From positions 62,001 to 126,000 of the forward strand of contig JAQFVV010006454.1 of the NCBI GenBank assembly GCA_028023455.1: a stretch of DNA of 64,000 bases, in the 5' to 3' direction. This document shows, in pieces, positions 11,872 to 23,814 of this stretch; positions within the stretch are counted from its first letter, which is position 1, and each line of letters starts with the position of its first letter. Origin of the DNA: Epiperipatus broadwayi. Taxonomy: Eukaryota > Onychophora > Udeonychophora > Euonychophora > Peripatidae. Below the pieces are notes generated by a model. That model was not told where the DNA came from. It did no database searches and saw only the letters and a list, made by a program, of their open reading frames with translations. The position numbers were made by a program, and so were the translations under genes.

Positions 11872-12069
11872 ATCATTAATAAATAAATGTACATTTTTAA
11901 TTTTATCACTATAATATTTGCATAATTTTTCATTTCAAAATAAGAAAGATTTCAATCCAGACAGCTTATGACACAGGTACATGTGTATAGTCGAAAATAC
12001 TTCTAAAAGAATATAATTTATATAAATTGTACTGTATTTTGATATATATATATATTGATTTGTATATTA

Positions 12070-12920
12070 CATATATTGTGAAACGAATACAGATATCAAA
12101 CTTTATATATATAATTTAAATATGATATAATTTGTTGCATATATTAAATCTGCATGAAAGGGTAAAATGCAAAAGTCTCTAACTTTTATTTTATTTAATT
12201 TGTAATTGGATTAGTTGCTGAATGGTAACTATTTTGATAATATTGAAATCAGTACTTGTGAGAGATGTGATAGATGTGTTAGATATACTGATGACATGAC
12301 AGATATTATAAATAATAAAAATAAGCTAATACATTTTTTTTTAAAAAATAACGTGTCCTTTATAAATAAGAATCGCTCTTTCAAATATTAAAAAAAAAAA
12401 AAAACAGGTTAACTGAAATAGCAAAAAAAGAACAGTCGATATAAAAATGCAATTAATTGCTTAAAATAAAAGAATTGGTATTTATTGTGAATTTATCTTT
12501 CATTGAGTATAGAAATGATGTTTGTTAGAGAAAGTGAAATGAATTGAATGAAAGATTTACAGCTATAAACGTATTAAAAAATAAAAGGCCTGATGAATAA
12601 GATTAGAATTATGAATGTATTTGAGTAAAAGTTTTAGATAAAAAAAACTGGTAATCTCTATCATTAAGATAAGAAATAACCCATCTTCTATAGGAGATAA
12701 GACGAAATATAACTTGATATTTGGAAACTGTCTTTCTGGGTATAGTTGATAAGATGATTATTATGATTTTAAAAATGAAAAAAAAAATTGTGATTGTTTC
12801 CTAAACTTAATTAAGTTTAGGTGTAAATTATTGTTTAACTAAATTGGTGTATATAAGCTTCAATTCAAGTTATTATTTAAAGAGAAGTCAGTGCAAATGG
12901 AATAGATCATTCGACTATAA
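12070..12920. other. AT-rich DNA without recognised features
   Basis: No gene, tRNA-like box or shared repeat noticed; several poly-A and poly-T tracts. Confidence 0.5.
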
Positions 12921-12924
12921 ATTT

Positions 12925-12925
<1 letters not shown>

Positions 12926-13010
<85 letters not shown>
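12926..13010. repeat. (CA)n followed by (TA)n
   Basis: Compound microsatellite; it explains the His-Thr and Ile-Tyr repeats in the open frame across it. Confidence 0.95.
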
Positions 13011-13012
<2 letters not shown>

Positions 13013-13194
13013 AAAAAATAATAGAATATGAAAACAATTTCATTATTTTAAATGAACTAGTCAATACATATATATTTCTTAATGATATTAAAGTATACCA
13101 TAGAACTGTAATTAAGAACGAACATTGTTTATATTATATACAACGGATGGAATATAGTCATAAAAGTTATAAAGAGTTCTTTATATATATATAT

Positions 13195-13270
13195 ATAAAC
13201 CATTATACAATTACAAATAGTCAGTAACACCCTCCATTTAAAAGTCTATATCTCAATAATAACGAACTTC
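13195..13270 (+). repeat. Foldback family D, single arm
   Basis: Shares AACCATTATACAATTACAAA, then CAGTAACACCCTC and TCTATATCTCAATAATA with the 80-bp arms at 47232-47400. It is one arm only, starting right after a (TA)n run, with about 10-15% difference by eye. Confidence 0.8.
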
Positions 13271-13400
13271 AAAATGATACCACTTTGAAGTTGTAAGCTA
13301 AACGATGTTAAATATTGAAATACAAACAAACTTAAACACAAAGCATGAATTTTTTTAATAAGCAAAAGATCTCAAATTTTGCTAATAAACTAACATGTTT

Positions 13401-13404
<4 letters not shown>

Positions 13405-13439
<35 letters not shown>

Positions 13440-13567
13440 ATTACAAGCATAAAGCTAAACTAGTCAATATAAAATCAAAACTACCCCAAATCCAAAATTA
13501 AACTAATATTAAACTAATATTAGTTTTATAATGGTCTGCTTTAATTTTGGATTTGGGGTAGTTTTGA
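13405..13567. mobile_element. PLE-1 3' terminus as inverted repeat
   Basis: After (TA)n the minus-orientation PLE-1 tail reads through 13441-13502. The 28-bp block 13475-13502 (AAAACTACCCCAAATCC) is repeated exactly inverted at 13540-13567. Only terminal sequence of PLE-1 remains, in both orientations. Confidence 0.75.
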
Positions 13568-13757
13568 ATTTTTATATATATAGTTAATATTTTCTTTTTA
13601 TTGTTTTGTATTCTTTTATTTTTATTAATTTCTCAGATAACCATAGCGGGTAATTGATTAAATTACATTAAAAAATATTTTTAATATAATAAAAAATTGT
13701 GTGCCTACTTTTGCATCCCTTTATATATTGTTCTGCATTTATGTTAAGGATTGTGAT

Positions 13758-13952
13758 ATATATAAACACTTGGAGTCAGTGTTGAGATCTAGTTTCTAGC
13801 TCTATCCTTCCCTGATGATAGCAAATTAGCTTGAAATCAGCTGATCTGAGGGTGGGCAAAACGAAAGAGATAGTGAATTCTGACTCTTTTGTCGTTTATG
13901 TAAACAAACATACACTTGGTCGGTGTTTTTGGTAAAACGCCATCTATTGACG
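13758..13952 (+). mobile_element. Retrozyme family A, solo fragment
   Basis: Matches about 190 bp of the 415-bp monomer at 54.3-55.1 kb: ACACTTGGAGTCAGTGTT, TCTAGTTTCTA, the ribozyme, then CGTTTATGTAAACAAA and ACGCCATCT. It contains one hammerhead with complete core. Both ends are truncated relative to the monomer. Confidence 0.8.
13806..13852 (+). ncRNA. Hammerhead ribozyme, type I (family A)
   Basis: Stem I 5' strand CCUUCC (13806-13811); core CUGAUGA (13812-13818); stem II UAGC-AAAUUA-GCUU; GAAA (13833-13836); stem III from palindrome AUCAGCUGAU; cleavage after C13846 (AUC); stem I 3' strand UGAGGG. Stem I pairs at five of six positions although its sequence differs from the copies at 54 kb (CUCCCA/UGGGAG), which supports selection on pairing. 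The first stem II pair is U-U rather than G-C, which could slow cleavage. Confidence 0.85.
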
Positions 13953-15160
13953 CGTTAAGAAAATGATTAAATATTTTTTTTTTGAGATTTTGTAGACTTT
14001 ATGGAAATGTATATATTAATATTTGAGAAAAGTACTACGGGTGATATTAAGTCATGCATTTATATATTACGTAAGAGTTATAGCAAATTTGAATCTTGAA
14101 AATAAATAATTTTAAAAGTTTACTAAAACGTATAACGGAAAAAGAAAATGTAAAATTGATTGTATAATTTTTAATTAAAAAATGAAAAGCATGTTTCAGT
14201 TATTTTGTTTTTTTTTTAAAAAGGGCAACTCAAGTAATTAATTATATTTTTAAAAAAATAATAATTGTGAAATTGTTTAATTATATTTATTTAAAGTTTG
14301 GACAAGAATTTATGCAACATGCATATATATATATATATAATGTTTACATTTTTTATGCAACATGCATATATATATATATATAATGTTTACATTTTATTGT
14401 AGAGCTAAAATATAAATTTTTATATTATCTTTTGGAATAATATGTCAAAAAGTTTAGTAGTAAATGTGATATGCTTTTAAATTATTTCTCTGAAATAATG
14501 ATAAGAAAGTGATAAAATTGTTTTTATATGAACTAAAATTTATAATAACTCTGTATAAACTTTGCAATCATTTTTGTCCAAAATAAGTCTTACTTTCGTC
14601 AAAATATTAATTATAAAAATAAGTTAAATCTTCTTTGAGGCATGTTATGAATAACTCAATAAAAATAGTCGACTTGGTAATTGCAAGCTTAATCGCAGCT
14701 ATAATTCTTTGAAATTAATTATGCCAGTAAATAATTATAATAAGCAATAAATATTTTTTTTCTGTTGTTTAGATGTCTCACAATAATATATTTCAGTGTA
14801 AGGTTTAGAAAAACCTTAATATCTGTAATGTTAATAAACAGACTTATAGCAAGCAGTAACATGTAAATGTGATATTAGGAATGTCTTTTGGATATTTTTT
14901 ATAGAGTAAAACCAATACATAGACAGTATTCATCAAAGCATAAGTGAACTGTTACTTGAAAAACTAATTACTACACTGAAATTATTCTACTTTGGTCATG
15001 TCACGAACCATATATTATATGTAATATAAGTAATTTTAAAATATATTTATCTAGTTGATATTTCTTGTGATCATCTATAAGTAATAATGAAATAAAAAGC
15101 TTAATTTGGGATTAATATTTGTTTAAAATTGATACTTGTAAACTGTAATTTATATTATAA
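13953..15160. other. AT-rich DNA with a 43-bp tandem duplication
   Basis: The only structure noticed is a duplication at 14311-14395 (units start at 14311 and 14354 with TATGCAACATGCATATATAT). No gene recognised. Confidence 0.6.
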
Positions 15161-15164
15161 TAAG

Positions 15165-15829
15165 CAGAACTTTCCATACAGTACTGCCATTAAGTGCAAG
15201 CCTAAATAATCAATGGATACAAGAAGTTTTGTGCATAAAATTCCTATCTAGTACCTACTTATATTGAATCAGTAGGCATTAGATGGGGAATTTATGCACA
15301 TATGAGTAGGCACCAGATAAATATTTTATGCACAATTCTTCATGCATCCATTGATTACTCTGGCTTGCACTGAGTGGCACTACACTTGTATGTTTTAACA
15401 ACTTGAGAAAGCATAAGAAATGGTGATCTTGTGATGTTTAGTGGTTTAATACCAATCCTGCCTAAAAAGATAGTGGTGGCTATGGTTATAAAAAACCAAA
15501 GACACCAAAATGTATGGATAGTGAACTGAGTTCAGACCTATATGATTATATAAGCTAATGAGTTTGAATTAAAAATATCATTATGTTTTTAATTATAGAC
15601 TCATAGTTTTGTAGTTAAGTAAAGATAAAAGGTGGCAACTGAAAAAATTCATTAGATACTAAGATCTAGGTGCAGTGCTCTCAGATCCAAACCTCCTCAC
15701 TAATGAAAATCACAAGATAGAAACTAGTCTGATGTATTTTATGCACAAACCTTCTTGCATTCATTACTTATTCTGGCTTATACTGAGTAACACTACTGTG
15801 TGGAGAGTTTTACCTGTTTTAACAGCTAC
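15165..15829 (+). mobile_element. Retrozyme family B, decayed (-,+,+) concatemer
   Basis: Homologous to 57991-58518. In the ribozyme sense it consists of an inverted partial copy (about 15165-15250), a partial direct copy (about 15255-15385), and a nearly complete direct copy to about 15825. TTTTATGCAC recurs at 15324 and 15737, a period of 413 bp. It carries the family motif CTGAGTTCAGACC near 15525-15540. The ribozyme at 15694-15735 has CUAAUGA in place of CUGAUGA but keeps GAAACUAGUC, so it is probably dead. The next concatemer (family C) is inserted at its right end. Confidence 0.75.
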
Positions 15830-15843
15830 ATTAGGATGTTTAT
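15830..15843. repeat. Target-site duplication, left copy (family C)
   Basis: ATTAGGATGTTTAT, identical to 17042-17055. The bases on either side differ between the copies, so the repeat is exactly 14 bp. Confidence 0.85.
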
Positions 15844-17041
15844 AATAATTTACTAAGGCTGTAACCTTAGAAATAAGCGTCTGAAAAATCCGAAGGTAGG
15901 GACCTCTATAGGTCTTAAAACACAAGCTTACGCTATGAAGAAAAGAGAGAATCCTTCTTTACTTCAACCTACTTTTATATATAAATAGGTGAAGCTGAAG
16001 TGTTTTGATCTAAGAGTGTGAAGTTATTCACTACTTCACTAATTAAGTCCACAATTCTTATAATACATTAATACTCGCGAAATCTTACAATTTACTACGA
16101 GTCAATGAAAAGATCTTATAGTAAGAAATCTGTTACGATAATTTAAAGTTGTAATTATAAAATTTTTATTAAATGCCCATTATTATATTAAGTAATAATT
16201 TACTAAGGCTGTAACCTTAGAAATAAGCATCTGAAGAATCCGAAGGTAGGGACCTCTATAGGTCTTAAAACACAAGCTTACGCTATGAAGAAAAGAGAGA
16301 ATCCTTCTTTACTTCAACCTACTTTTATATATAAATAGGTGAAGCTGAAGTGTTTTGATCTAAGAGTGTGAAGCTATTCAATACTTCACTAATTAAGTCC
16401 ACAATTCTTATAATAACATTAATACTCGCGAAATCTTACGATTTACTATGAGTCAATGAAAAGATCTTATAGTAAGAAATCAGTTACGATAATTTAAAGT
16501 TGTAATTATAAATTTTTATTAAACGCCCATTATTATATTAAGTAATAATTTACTAAGGCTGTAACCTTAGAAATAAGCGTCTGAAAAATCCGAAGGTAGG
16601 GACCTCTATAAGTCTTAAAACAAGCTTTCTAAGGTTACAGCCTTAGTAAATTATTACTTAATATAATAATGGGCGTTTAATAAAAATTTATAATTACAAC
16701 TTTAAATTATCATAACATATTTCTTACTATAAGATCTTTTCATTGACTCGTAGTAAATTGTAAGATTTCACGAGTATTAATGTATTATAAGAATTGTGGA
16801 CTTAATTAGTGAAGTATTGAATAGCTTCACACTCTTAGATCAAAACACTTCAGCTTCACCTATTTATATATAAAAGTAGGTTGAAGTAAAGAAGGATTCT
16901 CTCTTTTCTTCATAGCATAAGCTTGTGTTTTAAGACCTATAGAGGTCCCTACCTTCGGATTTTTCAGACGCTTATTTCTAAGGTTACAGCCTTAGTAAAT
17001 TATTACTTAATATAATAATGGGCGTTTAATAAAAATTTATA
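15844..17041. mobile_element. Family C concatemer of 350-bp units (+,+,partial +,-)
   Basis: Direct copies start at 15844 and 16194 with a period of exactly 350 bp (TACTAAGGCT at 15851, 16201 and 16551). A third copy breaks off at about 16626, where an inverted copy starts (16629) and runs 413 bp, more than one unit, so CTAAGGTTACAGCCTTAG appears at 16629 and again at 16978. It has no coding capacity. Each unit has hairpins CTAAGG-CTGTAA-CCTTAG and GACCT-CTAT-AGGTC. I searched both strands for CUGANGA followed by GAAA and found no credible hammerhead. Copies are nearly identical, so the insertion is young. It is flanked by a 14-bp duplication. Confidence 0.85.
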
Positions 17042-17055
17042 ATTAGGATGTTTAT
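17042..17055. repeat. Target-site duplication, right copy (family C)
   Basis: ATTAGGATGTTTAT, matching 15830-15843. Confidence 0.85.
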
Positions 17056-17350
17056 GTAAATGTAACTATATAATATAAATTACAGTTTACAAATTTGAAT
17101 TTTAAATAAATTTAAATCAAATTAACATTTTTTTTTTCATTATTACTCATAGATGTTCTCAATTGATATCAACCAGATAAATAAATAAAAAAAACATGTA
17201 TAGATGGTAGATCACTTTTTTATTATTTCAGTATAGTAACTTATATATATATTTTTAAATTTATTCTAACTATATTTTTTTCTCAGAATTTGAGTGTAGT
17301 TTTAAGAGTAGTACAAAATTATTTATTAATGACTAAATTTTTCAGAATAG

Positions 17351-17431
17351 TACTTATATATATATATATATATATATTTCTAATCCAAATATACTTATAT
17401 ATATATATATATATATATTCTAATCCAAATA
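17351..17431. repeat. 41-bp tandem duplication with (TA)n
   Basis: TACTTATA...TTCTAATCCAAAT repeats with starts at 17351 and 17392; each unit holds a TA run. Confidence 0.85.
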
Positions 17432-17551
17432 AAATGGGGAGAGGCTATAGGATTATTATTACCAGCCCCTAAAGTTGGGCAGAATTTCTAACCAAAAAAA
17501 TAGGGAATCGAATTAAAAGATAGAGCTACTAATATTATAATGAAACTAAAT

Positions 17552-17552
<1 letters not shown>

Positions 17553-17597
<45 letters not shown>
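17553..17597. repeat. (TA)n(TG)n microsatellite
   Basis: Short TA run followed by a longer TG run. Confidence 0.95.
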
Positions 17598-17598
<1 letters not shown>

Positions 17599-18155
17599 CT
17601 AGTTAGTTATCTTTTATTTTTGCTACAGAGACATGCATTAAAATAAAAGAAAATCTCAAAGCAATAATAAATGCATTACTCATAAAGTAAATAAATAAAT
17701 TAGGAAGAGGAAAAACTTCACTCATTCCTATGCAACACTTTTAAAACATACATTTCTCTCCATCAAAATGCATTCTCTGAGCAATAAATATTTTACACTT
17801 AAAGTAACGTCATTTATTAGAGTCTCTATGTCTTTTCTTTAATATCTTATAAAGCAAATATTTATCAGCAAGTAATTATTTACTAACAAGATCTGATCTA
17901 TTCTACTCTTGTAGATTTAAATGTAATGGTTTTTTCTAATAGTACAATAAACCATACAAGTTTCTTGTGCTACATCACCCAACTTTTGGATTATAATACA
18001 GACAAATGGATTAATAATTAATGAAATACTAAATAATGATCTCAGAGAACTTGTTAACTTTCCAGAATATATGTTTTATTGTGTTGCTAAATAAATGACT
18101 GGCATCCTAGTAGACTATAGGAGGTATACACTTTTCTTATAAGCCAATGCATCCT
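17598..18155. other. Unrecognised AT-rich DNA
   Basis: No gene, SINE boxes or shared repeat noticed. Confidence 0.5.
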
Positions 18156-18156
18156 A

Positions 18157-18157
18157 T

Positions 18158-18242
<85 letters not shown>

Positions 18243-18243
18243 A

Positions 18244-18284
<41 letters not shown>

Positions 18285-18300
18285 ATAATAATAATAATAA
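18157..18300. repeat. Compound TAA/TAG trinucleotide array
   Basis: A block of TAA, then TAG, with one interrupting TAA, then TAG again and TAA. The homogenised internal TAG block suggests a point change that was spread by slippage. Confidence 0.95.
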
Positions 18301-18845
18301 TCATCATCACATAAAGAATCCTTTAATCTGCTTAAAAATTATATAAAACAAATATATAAAGTTTAGAAAAATCATAGTCTTTTACCCAGGATGTCACTTG
18401 AAATAATATAAAAAAAGGGTATCTTTTATATATTTCTTCTGCCAATCAACAACACAATTAAAATAATTTAGTTTTATTATTACACTTTTTTTATTAATAA
18501 GATAAATAAAATAATGTTCAGTCTGAAAATGGATTAAATAATCCCAAGCAAGGTGAAATAAATATTAATTTCATTTAATTACAATCCCAGCTTTGGAATT
18601 AAAACATTTTTGAAATATTTTCATTTTTGACATTGAGATTCTGGATCTGCATTAGAAATGATCATGTGATTCACCAAGATTTCTGTTATAATGAAAATTT
18701 CAGGACACAAGAAATCACATATAGAAAAACAAAAACTACATTTAAATAACAACAAATACATTTATTAGCATATTAGATACTACACAAATTTATTAACAAT
18801 TTTAAGGTGAAGTTAGATTCCAACCATAAGTGCTGTTAATTTTTT

Positions 18846-18961
18846 TTAGTATGATGCTATTTTATAAAGCGCAGAGGGTATTGAAATTAAACTGAGAGAG
18901 TGCAAACTTTTCAAGTGCTTGAGAAGTTTGCACTCTCTCAGTTTAATTAGTATGATGCTAT
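18846..18961. mobile_element. Mini foldback insertion with 14-15-bp target duplication
   Basis: An 86-bp insert (18861-18946) lies between TTAGTATGATGCTAT at 18846-18860 and 18947-18961. The insert ends in a perfect 24-bp inverted repeat (18886-18909 and 18924-18947) whose loop can pair further (TCAAG/CTTGA). The right arm runs exactly into the duplication. Part of the arm (CTTGAGAAGTTTGC) resembles the PLE-1 3' motif CTTGAGAAGTCTGC, so it may be a very short PLE-related insertion. Confidence 0.8.
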
Positions 18962-21900
18962 AAACAGATCATATACACTTATGTGACAATAACAAACTAT
19001 CTGTTATAGTTTTTTTTTCATAAAAAAAATGGATAAGTTACTAAGAATACATTCAGTTATGGTAAATTGTTTCTATATTTAGTTAATTTATTTTCAATCT
19101 GTTCTAACTAAATCATCTCTTTTAATAAGCCTTAAAATAACTTAAACACTGAGTTAATCAATACAATCCCTGGGCTCTTATAACAACTCATAATACTTTT
19201 ATTATTAATATTTAAACTCACTAAAGATTAAAATAACTTTAATTTGAACTACTTTATAACTGAGTTTAAACTAGTAAACCCATATGATAATGGCAATTGT
19301 CATATCATGACAATTGTTTATCACTATTTTTTACTTAAAAAATAAAACATATATGGGAACTTTCATCAGAAGCCATGTCCACACATATTATATATTTCAT
19401 TTTATGTCCACATAATAAAAAATATTTAACCTTGAACTATTTTACTAATCCATCAGTGAATTACTCTCAGATGGTGAGAAATGACATTGTGTATGTATAT
19501 TTCCTATTAGGCTATGCAGCAAAGAATAAGCATTTAAAATTTCTTAATACATTGTTGTTTTACTTGTGAACTACTTGCAAGGCACAGCAGCATAATACAG
19601 ACACTGTTTCATTTAACAAAAGCATTACATATAATAAAGTGCCCCTTTAAAAACTAAATACTTCAACATCTATCCTATCATTGCCAAATCATTATAAAAA
19701 ATACAAATCACTTCACATTGTATGGTGGAAAATAATTAACATCATTATGAGGTATATATTAATAAAGACAGGCTTCTCAGAGCAAAACCACATGAATAAA
19801 AACAGCATGGTGGATTCCAATACCCTTATCTTAGACAAAAATACATGCATAGACAAGGTCTCAACACATAGAAAAAACAGAATACATACCATAAAATGTT
19901 TCACTCATGGGATTATCTATCTTAGCAACATATGAAAGTAATCTTTGAATATAAACCCTATCACCTCATGAAATACAAAATGTGAACAATGGAGAGAGCC
20001 CATTCCATACTGCAAAGCACTATAAATAATATGATATTTAATAAAGTCTAATTCTTGGAGGCATAAATCCTAGACTAAACAATGGTAAGATAACAAAATT
20101 ATCACTTATAAACTAGTTAAATTAATATTCATGCTAAAATTACATACATTAAGCAATGTCTGAAATCAACAACTCTACTGTCAGTCAAATGACTGTAAAA
20201 TATTTTTAAAAATATCACAATAAAATTCTGCACTGAATAAGAAATACACACATGCACATCCAATGGACAGTATAACAATTTATAAAGATAAAGTAAACAT
20301 AATCATAAAGTAAATATTAATAAATATGACTAATAAACACTTAATTATATTAAAATTTACCCATAAAATTATTATATCATAATACTTATGAAATTATAAT
20401 GAACTTCTGTTAAACATACATCGGATGTTTATCTACAAATAAATGAAACACTCATAAACACTTAAAAAATATAAGAAATAAATATCTCTACTTGTATCAA
20501 AAAGCATTATAAAATTTACTTTAAACCAATGAATATAAAATATTTAAATTTTACCTTCCATATTGTAGGAATACCTACAATTCTTTTCTCTTTCTTCTTT
20601 TTAAAAAATGCAAATTTAAAAGTTTTTTTTTTTAATTTTTTAGTATTTTTTTTAAATTACAATTAAGTTTGACAGTTTGCAATTCAACACTATCCATTTA
20701 ATTAATGTCTATTGTTGTTATTCCTACAAATTATATTTCCGTCTCTAAAGTTATCTACAAATTTCCTTGGTCCCATTTTTTTCTAAATATTTTTAGCAAA
20801 ATACTGAGAAGAATAAAGCATATCAAAAAATCCCATGTGTCAACAATAACAGGTTATTGATTACTTGTAAATTTTACATTGAGAAAATATTTCAAATATT
20901 TATTGAAATTATTGTAAGCTAAGCATTTTAATATTAATAATTGGTAATAACAATGAATATAACTGTTTATCTTCAAAATCAATTTTAACAGTCTTTTTTT
21001 AACTTTATTCTCTTTCTTCTAAAGGTGAAACACAATAGTAAAAAGTAAAATAGTGCAATGTCCAGCATGGGTTTATAAATTTATATAAAAAAAATATCAC
21101 CTGCTTTCTTTCATAATTTCTTTCAAAGTATAATTGATGAAATTGAGTCATTATAAACTAATTATTCTTTTCAAGCATGACTTTAGTAGTTTAGAGAATT
21201 TTAATTGAATTTTGCAATAAAAACAAAGATACCTTATATAAGTTGTCAAGCAATTCATTTCAGATCAACAAAATATTAATCTTTAGTAAATTAACATTTA
21301 GATAATATTTGATCTTGGTTTAAATTATTAATGAAACTGTAAAAATGCTGTCTTACCATAGATTAGCTCAGTTGGGAGCTACAAAGATCTATAAGGTGTA
21401 AAATGCATATTAAATATGAGAGGAAACATTATGATTAATAGAAATAAAATGTCTATTGAGTTTTACAATAAATAAATAATTGAAATTGATAAAGTTCTAC
21501 CATATAAAATTATAAGTTATAGTTTAACCTCATCTTCTCCCATTATCCAAATGCATTAAACAACCTCTATTGTGTGATAGAATTAAATTAATAAAATAAA
21601 TAAGTAATATTGATTAACTCTACTATATGGTAAGGTAGAATTAAATACAAAATAAAATATAACACTACTTAACTTTTAAATGTACAATAATTTAAAATAA
21701 GTGACTGAATTAATGTCTAATCTAAAATAGGAAGGAAATATCTCAGGGAATTAATTTATTGTAGGACTTAATTTTAAATCTATATGTTATAACAATTACA
21801 AATCACTATCATGAAAGTAATGACATAAATTAAGTATTATTCTAATAAAAATGATAGTAGATAGATAATGAAGGAAAGAAGGCGCATTTTGATTTCAATT

Positions 21901-23040
21901 TGTCATCTAAATAATAACTGAGTAATAAAATTTGCAGATCATTAAATAATCAAACATTTCATATAGTGTTTGGATCAAGAAAAGCAACATCATCAGATCA
22001 GAACATGTTCATCATTAAATTATAAAATAGTTGCAACCATATCATATTGGATATGTAAGTGTGTGTTCATGTGTTGAAACAGAAACATGATTGCATGCCA
22101 AAGAAGAACTTTGAACAAAGCTTTTAAATAAATAAATCATTTATTACAAGGTAACTAAATAAACATTTGTTTTTTTAATTTACGTGTATACATATTTTGA
22201 ATAATTCCAACATCAATGATTGAATAATCTACATGAGATCATAGAACATTAAAATAAACTTTCTCATATTTTATTTCAACATATGCCAGCTATCAGTCCA
22301 TTCTGATAATTTTATAAAAAAAAACATTGATTTAAACAGCACACCAGAATAATTAAACATAATTTTTTTTTTTTGTATTTTATTTCCAATATACGCAAGC
22401 TATCAATCAATTCTGATATGCTTATGAAAAAGAAAACTCTATTGAACAATGGCACTAAATAGTAAAATATGAAACAAAATTCTGGGCATTTTTACTTCAA
22501 ATCACATCAAAATAATACAAGTGGGTTTTAAATCTAAGAATAAGAAGTCAAGCCATCCATCATAAATCAAATGAATAAATCTACTAAATGTCTACACTTT
22601 CTTTTCTTTTGCTTCCTCATTCAAAATGAAAATAAAACATTATGTGAGTTGATGGTACAAAACCTAAATAATTACTAAGATATGATTTGAACCTTTGATT
22701 AAAGAGTTACACATCAATGATGGATTTTCTCCATGCCTTCTGAATTAATAATATTTTATGCATGCATCTGAATTATGCTACCTGTTATAAAATAATTAAC
22801 ATAACTAAATCCAATCAGTTTACTTATGAAATTGAGATAAAATGTCATAATATGCATGATGCCATGGCCAAACAAACTTTAACACTAATTCTACTTTAGC
22901 TGCTCTGTGAGAAAAATTAATTCTACCTTTATTTTATTTTCTTATCAGCAAACTATCTTACACTTGGCTATGACTAAATAATGGAAAAACATTCCACATA
23001 AATACATGAGGAATAAAAAGATTTTCTTAAGTCTAATAAT
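18962..23040. other. Repeat-poor AT-rich DNA
   Basis: About 4 kb with no microsatellite of note, no TE motif and no convincing coding frame. Frames of 60-84 codons at 19375 and 19681 have no recognisable motif. It could be intronic or intergenic unique DNA. Confidence 0.5.
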
Positions 23041-23814
23041 TTAACCCTTTTCCCGCCTTTTATGAGGCCTCTCGTTGACATCTGACGTCACTCTAATTCT
23101 GCTAGTTTCAATGCTAAAATATTCGTTTGACAGTTATTGATTAGGTTTTTAAAAGTTCTGTAAGATGGTGCCCTCTTCCGAATTATTTTACAAGTAAAAA
23201 ATCAAAAAAACCGCATTTAAAACTGAACAAAGAAAGAACCTTGGCAGTGATTGGCTGTCAGCTGGCTCTCAGCCGAAAAAGACATTCTGATTGGCTGGAA
23301 AGAACAAAGAAACCGCCTGATCAAAGAAAATAAAGAAAAACGCTGAGATTTTCATTTCGAATGTGATTTAAGTATTAAAAAAGTATAATTTGAGAAATTA
23401 AAATAATTTTTAAAAAATAAACTAAAAAAACAAAATTATTTTCGAAAAATATTGAAGATTTTAGTAAAAATATTTAAGATTTAGCAAAAAGAAATCTTTA
23501 CTTTTCCATAACGTAAAATTGAAAAAAAGCGTTTGCGTCAGCACTTCTTTGTTTAGACATTCACTTTTAAATTTGCCGAAATTGAATATTTTATAATAAA
23601 TAAATAGCAATTTATTTTTGAAAGAACTTTTGTTCTCTTTCATAACCTGAAAAATTAGTAATATACTTTTTATAAACGTATCTGAGTTGAATTTAATATT
23701 ATAGGCGAATATGTTTTAACAATAGGCTTTGTCTTCAGTTTGTGAGTTGGCCAATTAAAAGATTTGATTTTTACCTCATACAACCAATAATATAATTAGC
23801 AGTTTAAGGGTTAA
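23041..23814. mobile_element. piggyBac-like MITE
   Basis: TTAA at 23041-23044 and 23811-23814 flank a 766-bp element whose ends are CCCTTTTCCCGCC and, read inverted, CCCTTAAACTGC. TTAA duplication with CCCTT termini is typical of piggyBac. There is no transposase frame. The left half is GC-richer than its surroundings and has TGACGTCA (about 23082-23089) and two GATTGGCTG sites (inverted CCAAT). An alternative is a true promoter region that happens to sit between TTAA sites, but the paired CCCTT ends favour a MITE. Confidence 0.55.

Larger units (their letters stand above)
11108..12069 (-). mobile_element. PLE-3 remnant bounded by inverted arms
   Basis: An 83-86 bp arm at 11108-11190 is repeated inverted at 11984-12069 (both contain TACAGTACAATTTATATAAA or its complement, and AGAAGTACTTTCGAC-like ends). 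Between them lies a minus-strand GIY-YIG frame. PLEs commonly carry such partial terminal repeats. The arms end in a motif (stem GACUA/UAGUC, then GAAAGUACUUC) that resembles stem II, GAAA and stem III of a hammerhead. Confidence 0.75.

Noticed and set aside
15844-16200. Possible hammerhead in the family C unit (CTGAAGA in copy 2, and GAAA after the CTAAGG hairpin)
   Set aside because: CTGAAGA is CTGAAAA in the other copies and is followed by GAAG, not GAAA; upstream of the hairpin there is no CUGANGA. No arrangement gave all three stems.
15844-17041. CRISPR-like or satellite reading of the 350-bp repeats
   Set aside because: Units are contiguous without spacers, include an inverted copy and are flanked by a target duplication, so an inserted element fits better.
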